Origin: Hygrophila difformis
Taxonomy: Eukaryota > Streptophyta > Magnoliopsida > Lamiales > Acanthaceae
Reading direction: 5' to 3'
DNA length: 64,000 bases
Assembly (NCBI GenBank): GCA_030278955.1
Contig: JAOANR010000001.1
Span: 6,870,874 to 6,934,873, forward strand
Within the stretch, counting starts at the first letter, position 1; every line of letters begins with the position of its first letter. Below are positions 1-11,535 of the stretch, in pieces. A program made the translations under genes and the position numbers. Under the pieces are notes generated by a model. The model did no database searches and had not been told where the DNA came from. It saw only the letters and a program-made list of their open reading frames with translations.

Positions 1-390
1 AATACACTTCTTTTAATTTTGCATTGATCTCTAACATGTTCCCAATTTCACAACTCCAACTACTTACTTTAATGCCCTCAGAATTCTGCAACTGCCACCA
101 CACATATTTAATGAAAACCGGCATCAAAATAATTACACAACCCAGACCAATTATACAGACAATAACCCAAACAAATTAGAACAGTTCATGGCTGACAATC
201 AAGCAGGCTGTCCACGCAGCGCACCATAGTGGTTGCTCTTCAGATCAGATTCTTTTGCTATTAATTAGGTTCCAATTTCATTCAGGTAATACACAGCCAA
301 AGAAGAAAAAGATTCTCATGCGAGTCATGCCCAAACACATTGTGCATTCACGAAGCAAAAAAGTAAACAGACAATCACAGTCGCACTTAC

Positions 391-708
391 CCCGGGGAGT
401 GTCTTCTTATCATGACACGCATCAACCGCCTTATCCGCTTCCTCCCTCGACGGAAAAACTACAAAACAACATCCTACCGAACGGCAAAACATCGGGCTAC
501 ATAAGTCAATCAATTTTTTTTTCATCAAATCATGCAACGATAACTCGAGAAGTGAAGGATAACCTCGAGATGCACCAGTGACCTTATCTCTGATTATGCT
601 GATTTCATCCACGTGCGCGAACTCCTCGAACACTTGGAAAATCTGCGTTTCCGTCATGTGCTTCGGTACCTGACCTACGAACAACTTGACGCGTTCTCGT
701 TCCGCCAT
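391..708 (-). CDS. BRN1: BRN1/CELF-like RNA-binding protein, 5' exons only
   Basis: The first two coding exons of an RRM protein of the plant BRUNO-like (BRN1/BRN2, RBP-DR1) family, which binds mRNA; the Arabidopsis members act in flowering time and defence. Exon 1 (708 to 564) starts at the ATG of MAERERVKLFVGQ, and exon 2 runs 473 to 391. The join is phase-consistent, with donor GAG/GTTATC and acceptor TAG/GATG. The first RRM is visible: RNP2 KLFVGQV near residue 8, RNP1 RGCCFVVF across the junction, ending DKKTLPG. A longer in-frame extension upstream lacks an ATG, so it was not used. After exon 2 a clean GTAAGT donor opens an intron. No further coding sequence is visible in 1-390, so the remaining exons must lie left of the window. 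The alternative is an isolated 5' gene fragment. Confidence 0.8.
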
Positions 709-1970
709 TACTGCCGCGACAACCACCTCCTCCCCTCCGCCGCTAGGAAAGAATTGGAAACCGTTTTCTTCACGCGAATAAGGCTAATAATGATCGGAGA
801 GCATTCAGGTTCCGTGTAGTCGCGCCGAGTCTTTGCCGGCAACGGAGTTTCAAATAAATGGGAAATTACTTGATGACCCAGTTGGGACGTTGCCATTATA
901 TTCGAAAGTTTCAAACGACAACTGGAATGAGAGGGACTTGCCCTCAGACTTAGAGTTATTTACATTTGCTGCCACAGATTATAACTGTCCTACTTCTGTA
1001 ATTTTTATTTTTTAGTATATCAATCTTCAACATACTAGATTTATTATTTGTTGGCTTAAAATGTTATTAAATAATAAGTTTAGTTTTTTAATGATTAATA
1101 TCTTAAAATATTTATAAATAAAAATTTATAAAGTATATATTTTATTATTATTATTGAAAATTAAATATTGTTTATTATATACTTGTAAATTAAATAAAGA
1201 ATTGTGTCAAAATATTAAAATAGAATAAATATATTTTTCTTATAATGGATACTCATACCATATAAATTACAAGAAAAAATGATAGAAGGTGGTATAGAAA
1301 ATTAAACGTCCAATTTAAAATCGGAAGTCATGGGACAACTGCCCTCATCCTGAATAATTTTTCTTATAATTCAATGGACCTATTTGAATTATCTTTCATT
1401 TCAAAAATACTTTTGAATATGTCTTTTCTATGATTTCTTTGTTTATCTGGTAAATTGCTTCGGTGCATATTTGGAATGTGAAATGTGAATTACGGAAATA
1501 CTTCTAATTAGTAATTACCCATGTAATTGTCTACCCATGTGTTCGGAGGGTAAATAGGTAAATTTATGCCGTATGAATGCTCTCAAGTCTCAACCACTAC
1601 GGCAACAGCGCAAAGTGCGCTACTATTGGTCATGGTAGGAGTGTGGCCAAAAATGGAAACGGCCCAAGTAGCCAAATTACAAAATTGCCCATATCATCGA
1701 CTCCGACATTATCCAGTTTGTGTCGCTGTCAGACTGATTAATTTGGATAACGACATTGATCTCCCCCAAAAATATGTCTGGTAAATGTAAATCCTACTGG
1801 CAATATTTTACTGTCATTTATTAAACCGATGAAAACATCACTATTACAAGATCAAACAAAAACAAGAGAATTCAAAAGGCCCAACAAAAAGGATGCTACA
1901 ATTATTGTTACAAACTGAGTACAAAAATGGGACAAAAAAATGGTGACCCAAATGCCCAAAGAATGGAACA
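709..1970. other. intergenic spacer, no gene seen
   Basis: The first hundred bases or so probably hold the promoter and leader of the BRN1-like gene. The rest is AT-rich spacer. Small ORFs here show no family resemblance or codon pattern that I would call coding. Confidence 0.5.
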
Positions 1971-1986
1971 TAAACTACAGCCATTT

Positions 1987-2148
1987 TTTTTAAAGTAGCC
2001 ATTGAAGACCTGGAAATGGGTGGTGGGAACCCATGCCACACAACTACAAAGGGAATAAAAGGGATGGATAGGGGTCGGTGGGGAATCGAACCTCCAACTT
2101 TCCGTTGGAAGTTAAGGAACTTAACCACTTAGACTAAGTTCTCATCCC
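1987..2148 (-). mobile_element. tRNA-derived SINE, family A, copy 1
   Basis: On the minus strand it begins GGGATGAGAACTTAG and has a tRNA-like pol III promoter: an A-box-like TAGTCTAAGTGG and a perfect B box GGTTCGATTCC. A body ending near GGTCTTCAATGGC follows, then an A-rich tail. It is flanked by an exact 16-bp target-site duplication, TAAACTACAGCCATTT (1971-1986 and 2149-2164). The copy at 39726-39889 shares its full length, so this is a real repeat family and not a tRNA gene. Confidence 0.9.
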
Positions 2149-2294
2149 TAAACTACAGCCATTTATTTGTGAAAAAGAAACTAACAACAAAATAATTACC
2201 TTTCCTCCCCCCCAAACAAAATAACTACCTTTCTCATAGATAATAGTGAGTGAACACTCGCAAAAATTCAGGAATCTGCCTAAGTATCAATTTC

Positions 2295-4531
2295 TTAGAG
2301 TGCCTTCAATCCTGCCATCTCTCGCAGTTTCTCACAGATTATAAAGGTCAGTGTTGTTTGTGGACCCAATCTGGCGAATATTGCGAATCCCCTGGATCAA
2401 ATTTGAGCCATAAAATGATAATCACAGAGGATGGAATAGACAAGATATAACATTGAATTGTTGCACAGGGGTAAGTGTTGAACATACCCTTTGTAAAGAC
2501 CACGAGGACCTTCTGTTAACAAAACCTGGAAATGTACACACTTTTTTAAAGTCAAGTAGTGCTAATTCTGAGACCACCACCGTTGCTCATTATACGAGCG
2601 TGCAGATACATACCAACTTGCTAATTTGAGTAAAAGGTCATAATAGATGCAAGAACACTGATTTGTGTGAGCCTAGAGGGAATAGAGGCAGTACCTGGTA
2701 TGCACAATGGAGTCCATTTTTATAGAGTCCGGCTGTTTTAGATTCTCGCTGCAACATAAGCCTGGTCTTGACCATATCAATAGGCGCAGTGATGATGGTG
2801 CTCATTGTGCCTGCCGTGGTACTTGCACTTTACAGATGGAAAACAAATGTCAGTTATAAACAGCTCGAAATCTGTTCTACAGGATACAATGGGACAATTG
2901 ATTGCATACAATTCAATCAATCAATAACTGACCAGTTTCAACTTTCAATATATGTAGGAAATAGATCATCCATCTTTCTACAGAAGTTAGGAACTTGAGC
3001 TTCAGTATAAAAACTGAATATTTCTACATCAAGGTATATATAGCACGATGCTCACAAAACTAGCACCATTTCTAACATATAGTGAACCCCTTTGCCTAAG
3101 AGATTAAGCTTTGATTAATGTGTTCCTCGCAAGTTTTTATACATTCAATGTTTGTAAACTTTAACTATGCAAGATGACCGTATCTATATTAAATAACTCA
3201 CACCAAATAGTTGAATTAGCAACAGGCATTCATATCGCGCACAACATGAGCACCATAAAAAATGGTAAATTCAACGGGACTAGGAATAATTACATGAGAT
3301 GCAGATAAACTCCTTCCTGAAGAGAAGTCCATCTCCTCAACATCTGCATTTAAAGACGCGAGCACAACATCATACATTGAAGTAATACCATATGGTAAGG
3401 ACTAAGAAAGAATTTCACTATGAAAAATCTTAACCGATCAAGACATCAACAGAATGCCCATGCCAAATTTAACCTGCTTGGACTCATCATAAGTTGCTAG
3501 CTGTGTGGCAGTCAATGCTGCCGCTCTGGTCATGGCAGGTCCAACCCCCTTCCAGAGGGCACCAGCTCCCTCTTCTGATGCAATCCTCTGCAGTTCCCCG
3601 ATGGATGTAGTAGAGGTTTTCGAATTCATCTGCAGCCGCACCTGAGACAAACAGGAGAATTAGAATTTTCCATATTCCGACATTCATTGCCATTCAGTAC
3701 CTTTAGAACTTCCACCGGATTGGTGAGTGCAGTCGCAGCAGCACCAGAAAATGCTCCAGATGCAAACTTCATGAGGACATTGGTGGACTCAAAAGCCATT
3801 TCACAGACATATTTCGAGGGCTCGTACAAGCCTAACCGAAGACCTCCATAAAGAAGTGACCTCATTAATGCAGGAGTTAATCCCAGATACAAGGATCTAA
3901 AACCTTCATTTTTCACTACTTGCATAGAAAGGGTTCCCTGCACCTCACAAAACACCGAAAATCTGAAAAGTTCACTAGAAGGTCCTCTCATTGAAAAGGG
4001 AAATCAAGATCATGAATGGTAATTGAGACGAACCAGGCCAACCAATGGACCTCTCTGGCCAACAAGCTGCATCTGCAGCCTCACTTTGAGCACATCTACA
4101 CCATTCCAATACAAAATAAGAATCACACAATTCAAAGGAATTCAAAATATCCCGAACAGGTAACGAGAAATGCACGAAAATAAAAAGCATTTTTGGTAAA
4201 GTACAAATAAAACCTAACGGATGGGTAACGACGGTCGCCGCAGCAACTGCCGTTCCGCTCGTGCCGAAGTGAAACAAGACATCGGATGGCGAAACTCCCC
4301 ATCTTCCTTTAACCGATCCTACAATTCTTATTCACAACTACAAATCAAACAAGGGTAAATCAAAATTACCGAAATTCAAGCAAATTAAATCTTTGGAAAA
4401 CTATCAGCACAACACTGCAGATAAATGATTCGCAGTTTCGCACAAGAGATCAGAACAACGCTCATTACATTCTACAAATTATTGAAGATGAACATTAGTT
4501 TACCGAAAGAAGAGCCGTCGCCGCCCGCCAT
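2295..4531 (-). CDS. mitochondrial substrate carrier (SLC25, UCP/DIC-type), complete
   Basis: An inner-membrane solute carrier of the SLC25 family, closest in my memory to Arabidopsis At4g03115. Substrate unknown. Nine exons give 305 aa: 4531-4504, 4318-4214, 4095-4034, 3937-3701, 3641-3474, 3343-3294, 2827-2695, 2525-2488, 2391-2295. All phases close. Three carrier repeats are seen, each with the Px[DE]xx[KR]x[KR] signature: HPLDVLKVRLQ (residue about 42), NPVEVLKVRLQ (about 140) and APIDMVKTRLM (about 230). Repeat-end motifs include LYLGLTPALMRS, LWKGVGPAMTRAA and LYKGGFAIFARLGPQT. The start is a 28-nt first exon (nine codons, MAGGDGSSF), chosen because exon 2 has no in-frame ATG before upstream stops. 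The last exons (STTAGTMSTI onward) were found by matching splice phases. The ORF looks intact. It is head-to-tail with the BRN1-like gene. Confidence 0.88.
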
Positions 4532-4729
4532 TATTGAAATCGAGAGGTTCCCGCCTCCCGCGCTCTCGAATTTTCTTTCCTTTGATGATTTCTTTTTCCG
4601 GAGGGAAGAAATTGAATAAACCGAGGGAAATAGAAGGGCGCCCGACGAATTCGGCGAGTCGAAGGTTGGTGACCTCCGATGGCGCGTGTATCGGACGCCT
4701 TACCCAGAGACCGCCCAAAATGTTTAATA

Positions 4730-4989
4730 CTACCTCCGTTTCTTTTTAAATGTAACGTTTCTCTTCTGCACGCATGCCAATGCACATTTTAAACTATTAA
4801 TAACTCAAATTCGGTACAAGTAAAAATTGTAAAAGTTTGATATTTAAAAACTATAAGATGAGACGAATCTAACAAGATCTCACTTGGCTATATTTTTTCT
4901 TGTATAACTATAACAAAAATAGAAGTCAAAGTGTTACAATGAACAGTAAAAAAAGTCAAAACGTTACATTTATTTAGAAACGGAGGGAG
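4730..4989. mobile_element. Stowaway-like MITE, 260-bp class
   Basis: Terminal inverted repeats CTACCTCCGTTTCT...AGAAACGGAGGGAG of about 30 bp, flanked by TA. The interior carries the core shared by all such elements in this window (GACGAATCTAACAAGATCTC). It lies in the promoter-proximal region upstream of the carrier gene. Confidence 0.85.
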
Positions 4990-6068
4990 TAGAAAAAACG
5001 GATGTAATATTTATCGGAAAATGTAAGTTAAAGACCAGCCCAAGAAAATACTCACAATACAAGACCACCATACGAAAATACTACACATTTACTACCACTC
5101 TCTGTATTCTGATATACTTTTAAAAATTTAAATTGCAAAATGACTAAACAACCCCTTATAGAAATTTGTGCCATGGTTTGTGAATGAGGGTAAAGTGGGG
5201 TTTTCCACTTTAAATCATGTCAACCCCCACCCCAATGTCTGCACTCTCTGCAAGAAATTAACTCCCCACATACTCTACCTCCTCTCTCCCACATTTTGTT
5301 CTCCTTCCTCATTTCAAACGCACTGTGTGGTTCGAACAGCCCATGAAGACGCAACCGATGACGAAGGCAGTGAAAGAAGACCCACTCTCCACATTCCCGT
5401 TCATGTGCGCTACGGATGAGCTTCGATTTTGCTTGCGAAAACTTCAATCTTGTGGTGCCAAGAAACCCAAGTCGAAGAGATCCCGATTTTGAGCACTAAG
5501 AAAGGTAATAAAATGGGTCTTCTAAACTGACTTAGGGTTTTAGCTATACCTTGTTGTGTTTGTTGAAAGAGGAAAATTTTATATTTCCACTGGTTTTGAA
5601 GAGTTAGGGCATTGTTTACGGATGAGTAATACGAGAAAGGATTAAAGAGCTGTGGCAACCGGGGCAGGATGAATCTGAAAGACTGAGCACATGCATCACA
5701 GACGGACTCGGCTGTGTACTGCTGCACGTGACCATGGACTTCCAGTAGTTCCTGGTTGCGATGGACCTTAAAACGATGGAGATTATAGTCTTCAACTCCA
5801 TTTGGTCGGCAAGATACGTACCTGCGCAATAAGAAATTATAAGTATATGTGTTTCATGAATACGTTACTCAGAATCCTATATTTGGTATTACGCAGTACA
5901 ATATATGTTCTTTTTTCTTTTGCCGATTGGTATAATTTATGCTGCACATCGTTATTTGATTATTATGATCCGTAGGAAAATTTCTTAAGATGATATATGA
6001 CACGTAACCATGGATTGGAATTCGATAATCATGTCATGTCAAGAAAGACGTGCAGGTAGCAGGGAGAA

Positions 6069-6266
6069 ATGAGTTTGGATTGCGCGGTTCACATTATGTG
6101 GTGGGCCGAGGCTTTCGTGCGGGATGATAGCCAATTCTGGACATTGAGTGGGCTGTTAATATCAAGCTCTACCGTGCTCAAGTCGCACTGCGACTTCTCG
6201 AGGATGCCAAGACGCCTAATGCTGCTCAAGTCCAGTGTTGCGCAGCTGGCGAAGATGACGGAAGTC
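6069..6266 (+). pseudogene. ULP1-like C48 protease relic
   Basis: Plus-strand translation reads WWAEAFVRDDSQFW, aligning to LWCEAYLRDDAEFW of the intact ULP1-like gene at 49683-53168. The frame then breaks: the homologous continuation (VNIKLYRAQVALRLLED) is only found in another frame. The catalytic His and Cys segments were not found nearby. Non-functional. Confidence 0.6.
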
Positions 6267-6534
6267 GAGCCCACTGTTGAGCAGAATCCGGATCCAAATG
6301 AGGCTATGCTCAATTTTACTGGAATTCCTTGTCTGGTCCCCATTAGTGTATAAGCCCCACCCATCCTAGCTTTGTATGCGCAGGTTCCGGTGCCCGTTGA
6401 TAACAATGTTGTCATTGCTCCTCCCCCACCAAATGTTGTGGCCTTGCCCATCTCGCGCCAAAGGATCACACTATAGCGCCTCCCGCGCCAATAGATGTTG
6501 CAATTGCCCCCACTGTGCCACGCGAGCCGACAAG

Positions 6535-6720
6535 TAATGCCACTGCCCCTCTCGCGCCAAGAGAGGATGCCCCTGCTCCTCATTAAATGAAAGATGTTGA
6601 CACTGCCCCTCCGGCGCCGAGTGATAATACCCCTGCCCCTCATGCGACGACAGATGATGCCACTACCCCTCATGCGCCGAGTGATGATGCCACTGCCCTC
6701 CCGCGCTGAAGAGTGATGCA
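6535..6720 (+). repeat. 30-bp coding-type minisatellite
   Basis: Imperfect 30-bp units. The clearest lie in 6612-6703 and read P-H-A-P-S-D-D-A-T-A on the plus strand, with C-rich, decayed units on both sides. The period is a multiple of three and lies downstream of the protease relic on the same strand. It may be the remnant of a Pro/Ala/Asp-rich C-terminal extension. The long Arg/Gly-rich ORF on the opposite strand is its shadow. Confidence 0.5.
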
Positions 6721-7551
6721 CCTCCTCAATCACTAAAAGTGGATGCCCCTTCCCCTCGTGATCCAATAAGTGATTCCACTCCGTCGTCTATTCCATGTAA
6801 ATCTGATTTATGATATTGGTTTATGGATTGTTGGTACTGGTTGAATGTTGGTGAGTGAATGATGGTTTGATGGTGTTGACAGTGTTTATGCATGGTGTTT
6901 TACACTGTGATGGTGGTACTGATTATGTGTGAACAATGATGTTGTTTAATGTTGAATATTGGTATTTAGGGTTCTGCAGAATGGTATTTTTTGTTGAACA
7001 GTGATATTCGAATTATTCAAATGTTAATTTTGTATGTTTTTAATGGTAATTCAATAATGGTATTCTTATGGAATTCAAAAATAAACAAAATTAATTATTA
7101 TCTTTTACGAATATTGAATTATGGGATACTCTATTAATACTTACGCGGTGTGTTGTTCACATTCCATTAACAATAACCATATATAAGAAGATTCTAAAAA
7201 ATTGTTTTGCAATTAAAGTAGATTAGCTCAAAAGTAAGTGTCGAACTACACTTCAACCCAAGTGTGTTGGTATTCACGGTGTGGAGTAGTTATTAAGTAA
7301 AACTAGGGTGTTGAATGTCAAGAGGACAAATGTAATGTGGTTTGAATGCAAAAATGAAATACTATATACATAAAATGCGGTGTGTTGTTCATACCATTGT
7401 GGTTGGGATTGCAAAAAGGAACCCGAAACAACAATCCACAACAATAAGCTACTTAAAAACCCAAAACATACTGAATACCGAGAATCGTATGCACATCGAA
7501 AGATAACAGTATTGGTGTTTAATACAAGTGGTACAAAAGTGACATAATGTA

Positions 7552-8074
7552 TAGGGGTGAAAGCGGTACGGTAAATATTCGACCGATCCGATGCCGTATC
7601 CGATTATATTCGAATCCGAATCCGTTTTTGACTATCCGGCCGGATATTTCAATATCCGTATCCGAATCCGAATCCGTATTTTAATATCCGCATTCGTATT
7701 CGTATTCGAAAATATCTGACCGTATCCGATAATATCCGACCGTATCCGAAAATTGATAGGATATTATCCGGATTTTAAATATGGATATCCGGATATATTA
7801 ATATATTATTATTTAATAATTAAAAATTATTAATAATTATAAAAAATATCATATTTTCAAAAAAGATTATAAAAAATTATCCGATAATCTGTATCCGATT
7901 GAATCCGTATCCGTCATATATCCGTCCTGTATCCGTACCGTATCCGTAATCCGAAATATTCGAAACCGTATTCGTATCCGGCCCATCCGATTCGATACCG
8001 AATTCGACGAAACAAATATGGATAATATCCGTATCCGACACTATTCGACCGTATCCGTACCGTTTTCATCCCTA
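7552..8074. mobile_element. hAT-type non-autonomous element (family 1)
   Basis: TIRs TAGGGGTGAAAGCGG and CCGTTTTCATCCCTA, with an exact 8-bp target-site duplication ATAATGTA (7544-7551, 8075-8082), diagnostic of the hAT superfamily. The interior is saturated with ATCCGTATCCGAA-like short repeats in both orientations, denser towards the ends, and there is no ORF. A relative lies at 32350-33045. Confidence 0.88.
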
Positions 8075-8542
8075 ATAATGTATGATGTTCTCTTTCGTGA
8101 AAAGTGGTACTCGCATTGATTCAAACAGTTTATCTATCAAAATAACAATGGTGACCACAATATTTTAAAATTTACAGATTGATGTGACCAAACAATGGCA
8201 TCTACAATGACACAACAATAAATATCTGTCACTTTCTCACCTCATAATATCTTTGACTAGTCATACATCAATACTCAACATACCAAAGTTAATGAGCTTA
8301 CGAAACTATTTCCCTCTCCATTTACACGAATAAACTCATTCACCCAAATAACTAGTGCTACCAAAAGAGAAAGGAAAATGGAAAGTGAAATGGATAGAGT
8401 GGAAAGTTTGTTGTTTCGTGCTTGTTATTGCCTTGTTCATTGTGGTACTGCTTAAATGATATTGGTATTATGCTATCAGGATATTGGTGTTTGCCTTATG
8501 TTTTCGTTATATTTCTCTCAAAGGTCATTAGTGTTCTGAATT

Positions 8543-8988
8543 TTTTACGTATATTTTGCATTTATTGCTATGCACGTACACAAATCCACGCCGAATAACG
8601 ATACAATGATTTGCCAGCATCTTATGGGAATAATCCTGATTCATAAACCTATGTCCTATGCCTTTTATTACATTGGTCTATATAACTCTTTGATCCTCCT
8701 CATCCTCGATTGCATATTATGAATACCGCAGCCGTGAGTCAACGTGCATGTGCGAATCGCAAACGAGTTGTCAGACTTGTGCAATGGTGCATATATGCGC
8801 CAGTCAGAACCTTCTGTGGTGCATTTTACGTATATTTTGCTTTTTTTTTGAACAAATATAAATCCACGCCGAACAATTATACAATGATTTGCCAGCACCT
8901 TCCGGAAATGATTGTGATTCTTAAACCTCTGTCCTATTTCTTTTATTGCATTGGACCATATAACCCTCTGATCCTCCTCGTCCTCGGT
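8543..8988. repeat. direct duplication within the MULE relic
   Basis: 8543-8704 and 8826-8988 are diverged direct copies (shared blocks TTTACGTATATTTTGC, ATACAATGATTTGCCAGCA, CTCTTGATCCTCCTC-like), offset by about 284 bp. The unit covers part of the transposase zinc-finger exon, so the relic has one and a half copies of that exon. Confidence 0.7.
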
Positions 8989-9756
8989 ATCTTCGTCGTC
9001 CAAGTCATCCCGTGCCACCTTGTGTTCCCTGAAGTACGAGTCACTTGAATTTTACACACCGGTTACATTCACTACCCATACATCTTATGTGCATGTTTAA
9101 CAATTTTCAAATAGGCCTACGTATACCAGTGTTGCATACAGAAAATAACAATGTACATAACCACTTTCCTATTTCAAGAATTGTGGTCCTATTTTCGCAG
9201 ATTGTCAAATACTACTGATCACAACCAAGCACCATCTACAGAAAAAACCATTCCTCCGTTCTCATTTAGCCAAATATTAAAAAAACACACCTCATGTCTT
9301 TTATAAACAAACGAAACAAGCAAAACAACATGATACCACTGCATCCATTACCTAAATACCAATTATCTATATGGTAACATCATAAGGAAGCAAATTCTAC
9401 GAGAAAAACATTCATACGCTCTCGAACAACCAATAACAACTTAATACATTTGTCATTGTTTCATGAATAAAATTGTTGCATATTGAACATACCATTTGTA
9501 TTTTACGGGAATAAAGTAAACAACTCAATGCAATTTGAGAAAACCCTTCCATGATCGTGTTTCTTACGTCCCGGTCCATCACTGTCATCTTCCCAAATGC
9601 AAGTCCCTTTGCCCGATTCAAGTTCGATATCCTTCTCACATCGTCATCATTTATTATCTCCATCTTGTAACACCCATCGGGTTCATCGTATAGTTGAACA
9701 TATATTACCCCATTTCTCCGCCGCCCTTCCTTAGACATCTGCAAGGGCATCACCAT
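8668..9756 (-). pseudogene. MURA transposase relic (N-terminal exons)
   Basis: Two blocks resemble the N-terminal part of the intact transposase at 43330-46046. 9756-9500 reads MSKEGRRRNGVIYVQLYDE... and corresponds in position to its exon 1. 9018-8700 reads VIWSNAIKEIGQRFKNHNHF..., aligning with LIWGRAIKGVGQIFEDANQF. In the WRKY-GCM1-type finger the second Cys is replaced by Ser (CTTEGS against CTVMGC), while the HxC end is kept. The DDE and SWIM domains are missing. Dead fragment. Confidence 0.7.
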
Positions 9757-10480
9757 CCCTTATCCGCGCGAGATAGACTTGGTCATTGTAATGGCAAAAT
9801 AACATAACATCTTGTCCAACCCTTGCTCCCGACTGCTTTCTATCTTCCTCACCCCAACACCCTTCTGAAAACCCTACAGAAAACCTTAATTAACAGCCTC
9901 TCCAAATCCTAACGTTCTTCCAACCCTAAAGCCTCTTAAACCCTTTTCTTTCCACCCACCAAGAATGCGAATCAACTCCGCCGCTGCTTGCCCCCCCTTG
10001 TGCGTGCTTTTAACCTCTCAATGAGCTTTCTGAACAAGCTTCACAACCTGAAACGGACGAACACCCCTGCTCCCGCTTGCTGCACTTCGTCAAAACAACG
10101 GAATGGAGGTCTTCGTTGCCGTTCCCACCCTTCTGCACGTTGTTGCTTCCGTGCAAAGTTGTGGAGCTGCTCAATTAATGGAGTTCGATCTGGTCCTAGG
10201 AGGAGGAGGAAGAAGATGTTGTTTTGAATCCCAAAGCTCAACCTTCAATTTTGTCTCATTCCACCTGTCACAATCGTTGCGTCAGAAAAGTACAAAAGGT
10301 AAGGGTATAATTGTATTTTCACAAATGGTTTTTATTATTGATATAAAAATAAAGGGCAGGTCCTGATTTGGGAGGTATTTAGTATATTGGTGTTAATACA
10401 TAATGTATTTGGTATGCTGGTCTTGTATTTGAATGTATTTGTGATGCTGGTCTTTATTAATAATTTCCCCAATATTTATA

Positions 10481-10931
10481 CTCCCTCCGTCCCAATATAA
10501 GTGACCCCTTTCTTTTGGGCACGGGAATTTAGGTAGTGGGATTAGTAGTTAAAGTGGTGTGAGTAAATTTGACTAATTCATCCATCTAATTTATAATGGT
10601 TACATTTGACTTTTAACCATATTTATTATTTAACTTTGACTTAATGTTATCGTATGATGTAGAAAGACAAAAATAGTCAAGTGTGATCTTGTTGGAATCG
10701 TCTAATCGTATAGTTTTAGAATATATATTTTATATAATTTTTATTTATACCCATTTTGAGATATTAATGGTTAAACATATATAGGGACTTTGTGCAGAAA
10801 GTACAATTGTCATTATTGTGGGGTTTTTAATCATGTTTATGTTAATCTAATTTACTTAAAAGGGAAAGTGGCCACTTTTAATGGGACACCCCAAAAAGGA
10901 ATAGTGGCCACTTTTAATGGGACGGAGGGAG
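10481..10931. mobile_element. Stowaway-like MITE, long class
   Basis: TIRs CTCCCTCCGTCCC...GGGACGGAGGGAG between TA dinucleotides, about 451 bp. It has the common core (GATCTTGTTGGAATCGTCTAATCG) and is closely related in sequence to 54229-54660. It sits directly against the right end of the MULE relic. Confidence 0.88.
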
Positions 10932-11039
10932 TACTAGTAGTATTTAAATTTAAATTATAAATATTACTAGTACTGTATTTTTTTCCTTTCTTTATGCCTC
11001 TAACTAATCAGTTTGGTATGATTATACAGTCCTAAAATT

Positions 11040-11359
11040 TAGGGTGTCAATTTTGGACACGACCCGAAAATATGAACCCGACCGATACGAACCCGATGCA
11101 GTTTTGAATTTTTTGGGTTTAGTCGTTTTTTGTTTCTCTAATCCGAAATTCGATCTAAAAATTTTCAGGTCTTATTCGGGTTTGGTATTTCAAGTTCATT
11201 TCGGATTTCGGGTCGTGCTCGGTATTAAAGATTTTGTGTTATATCCTTATTAACACGTGACACGAACACGACTCGAACATGTGAAACCTAAAACACGATC
11301 CAACCAACTTGACCGAAACACGACACGAACACGACCCGAAACCTAAAATTGACACCCCG
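11040..11359. mobile_element. hAT-type non-autonomous element (family 2)
   Basis: Ends TAGGGTGTCAATTTT and AAAATTGACACCCCG, with an exact 8-bp duplication CTAAAATT (11032-11039 and 11360-11367). The interior is rich in ACACGACCCGAA and its complement. No coding capacity. Confidence 0.88.
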
Positions 11360-11535
11360 CTAAAATTGCATATTCAATTTTAATTGAATTTCAATCGTTT
11401 ACAATACTAAGTATTTAATCAATCGCTCTCCTAATGCTCCATGGTCCTCTTTATTTTGTCTCACTTATTTTATTTGATTGTCTTACTTACTTTACCACTT
11501 ATTATTTGATAAAATTTTCTCACTTAAATATACTA

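Larger units (their letters stand above)
5029..10456. mobile_element. decayed MULE with ULP1-type cargo
   Basis: Both ends carry matching subterminal sequence: TAAAGACCAGC, then about 50 bp containing AATACAAGACCA, at the left, and its inverted partner at the right (about 10390-10456). That is an imperfect TIR of about 60 bp. No 9-bp duplication is visible at the flanks. Inside are a ULP1-like protease relic on plus at the left and MURA transposase relics on minus at the right. This is the same convergent layout as the intact element at 43-54 kb, but inverted and broken. A hAT element (7552-8074) is inserted inside. The segment around 5410-5829 contains a minus-strand ORF I cannot assign. Confidence 0.7.

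Noticed and set aside
1985..2150. Possible tRNA gene on minus
   Set aside because: A and B boxes are present but no cloverleaf forms, and the body extends as a repeat with a target-site duplication: a SINE.
3162..3400. Open frame MYDVVLASLNADVEE on minus between carrier exons
   Set aside because: Overlaps the 50-nt carrier exon 3343-3294 in a different frame; the carrier frame fits family sequence and splice phase.
5410..5829. 139-aa ORF on minus inside the MULE relic
   Set aside because: Some stretches look protein-like, but I cannot match it to the transposase or protease and it has no ATG near a plausible start.
6089..6766. 225-aa Arg/Gly-rich ORF on minus
   Set aside because: It is the reverse complement of the minisatellite and of the protease relic; composition is a by-product of the repeat.
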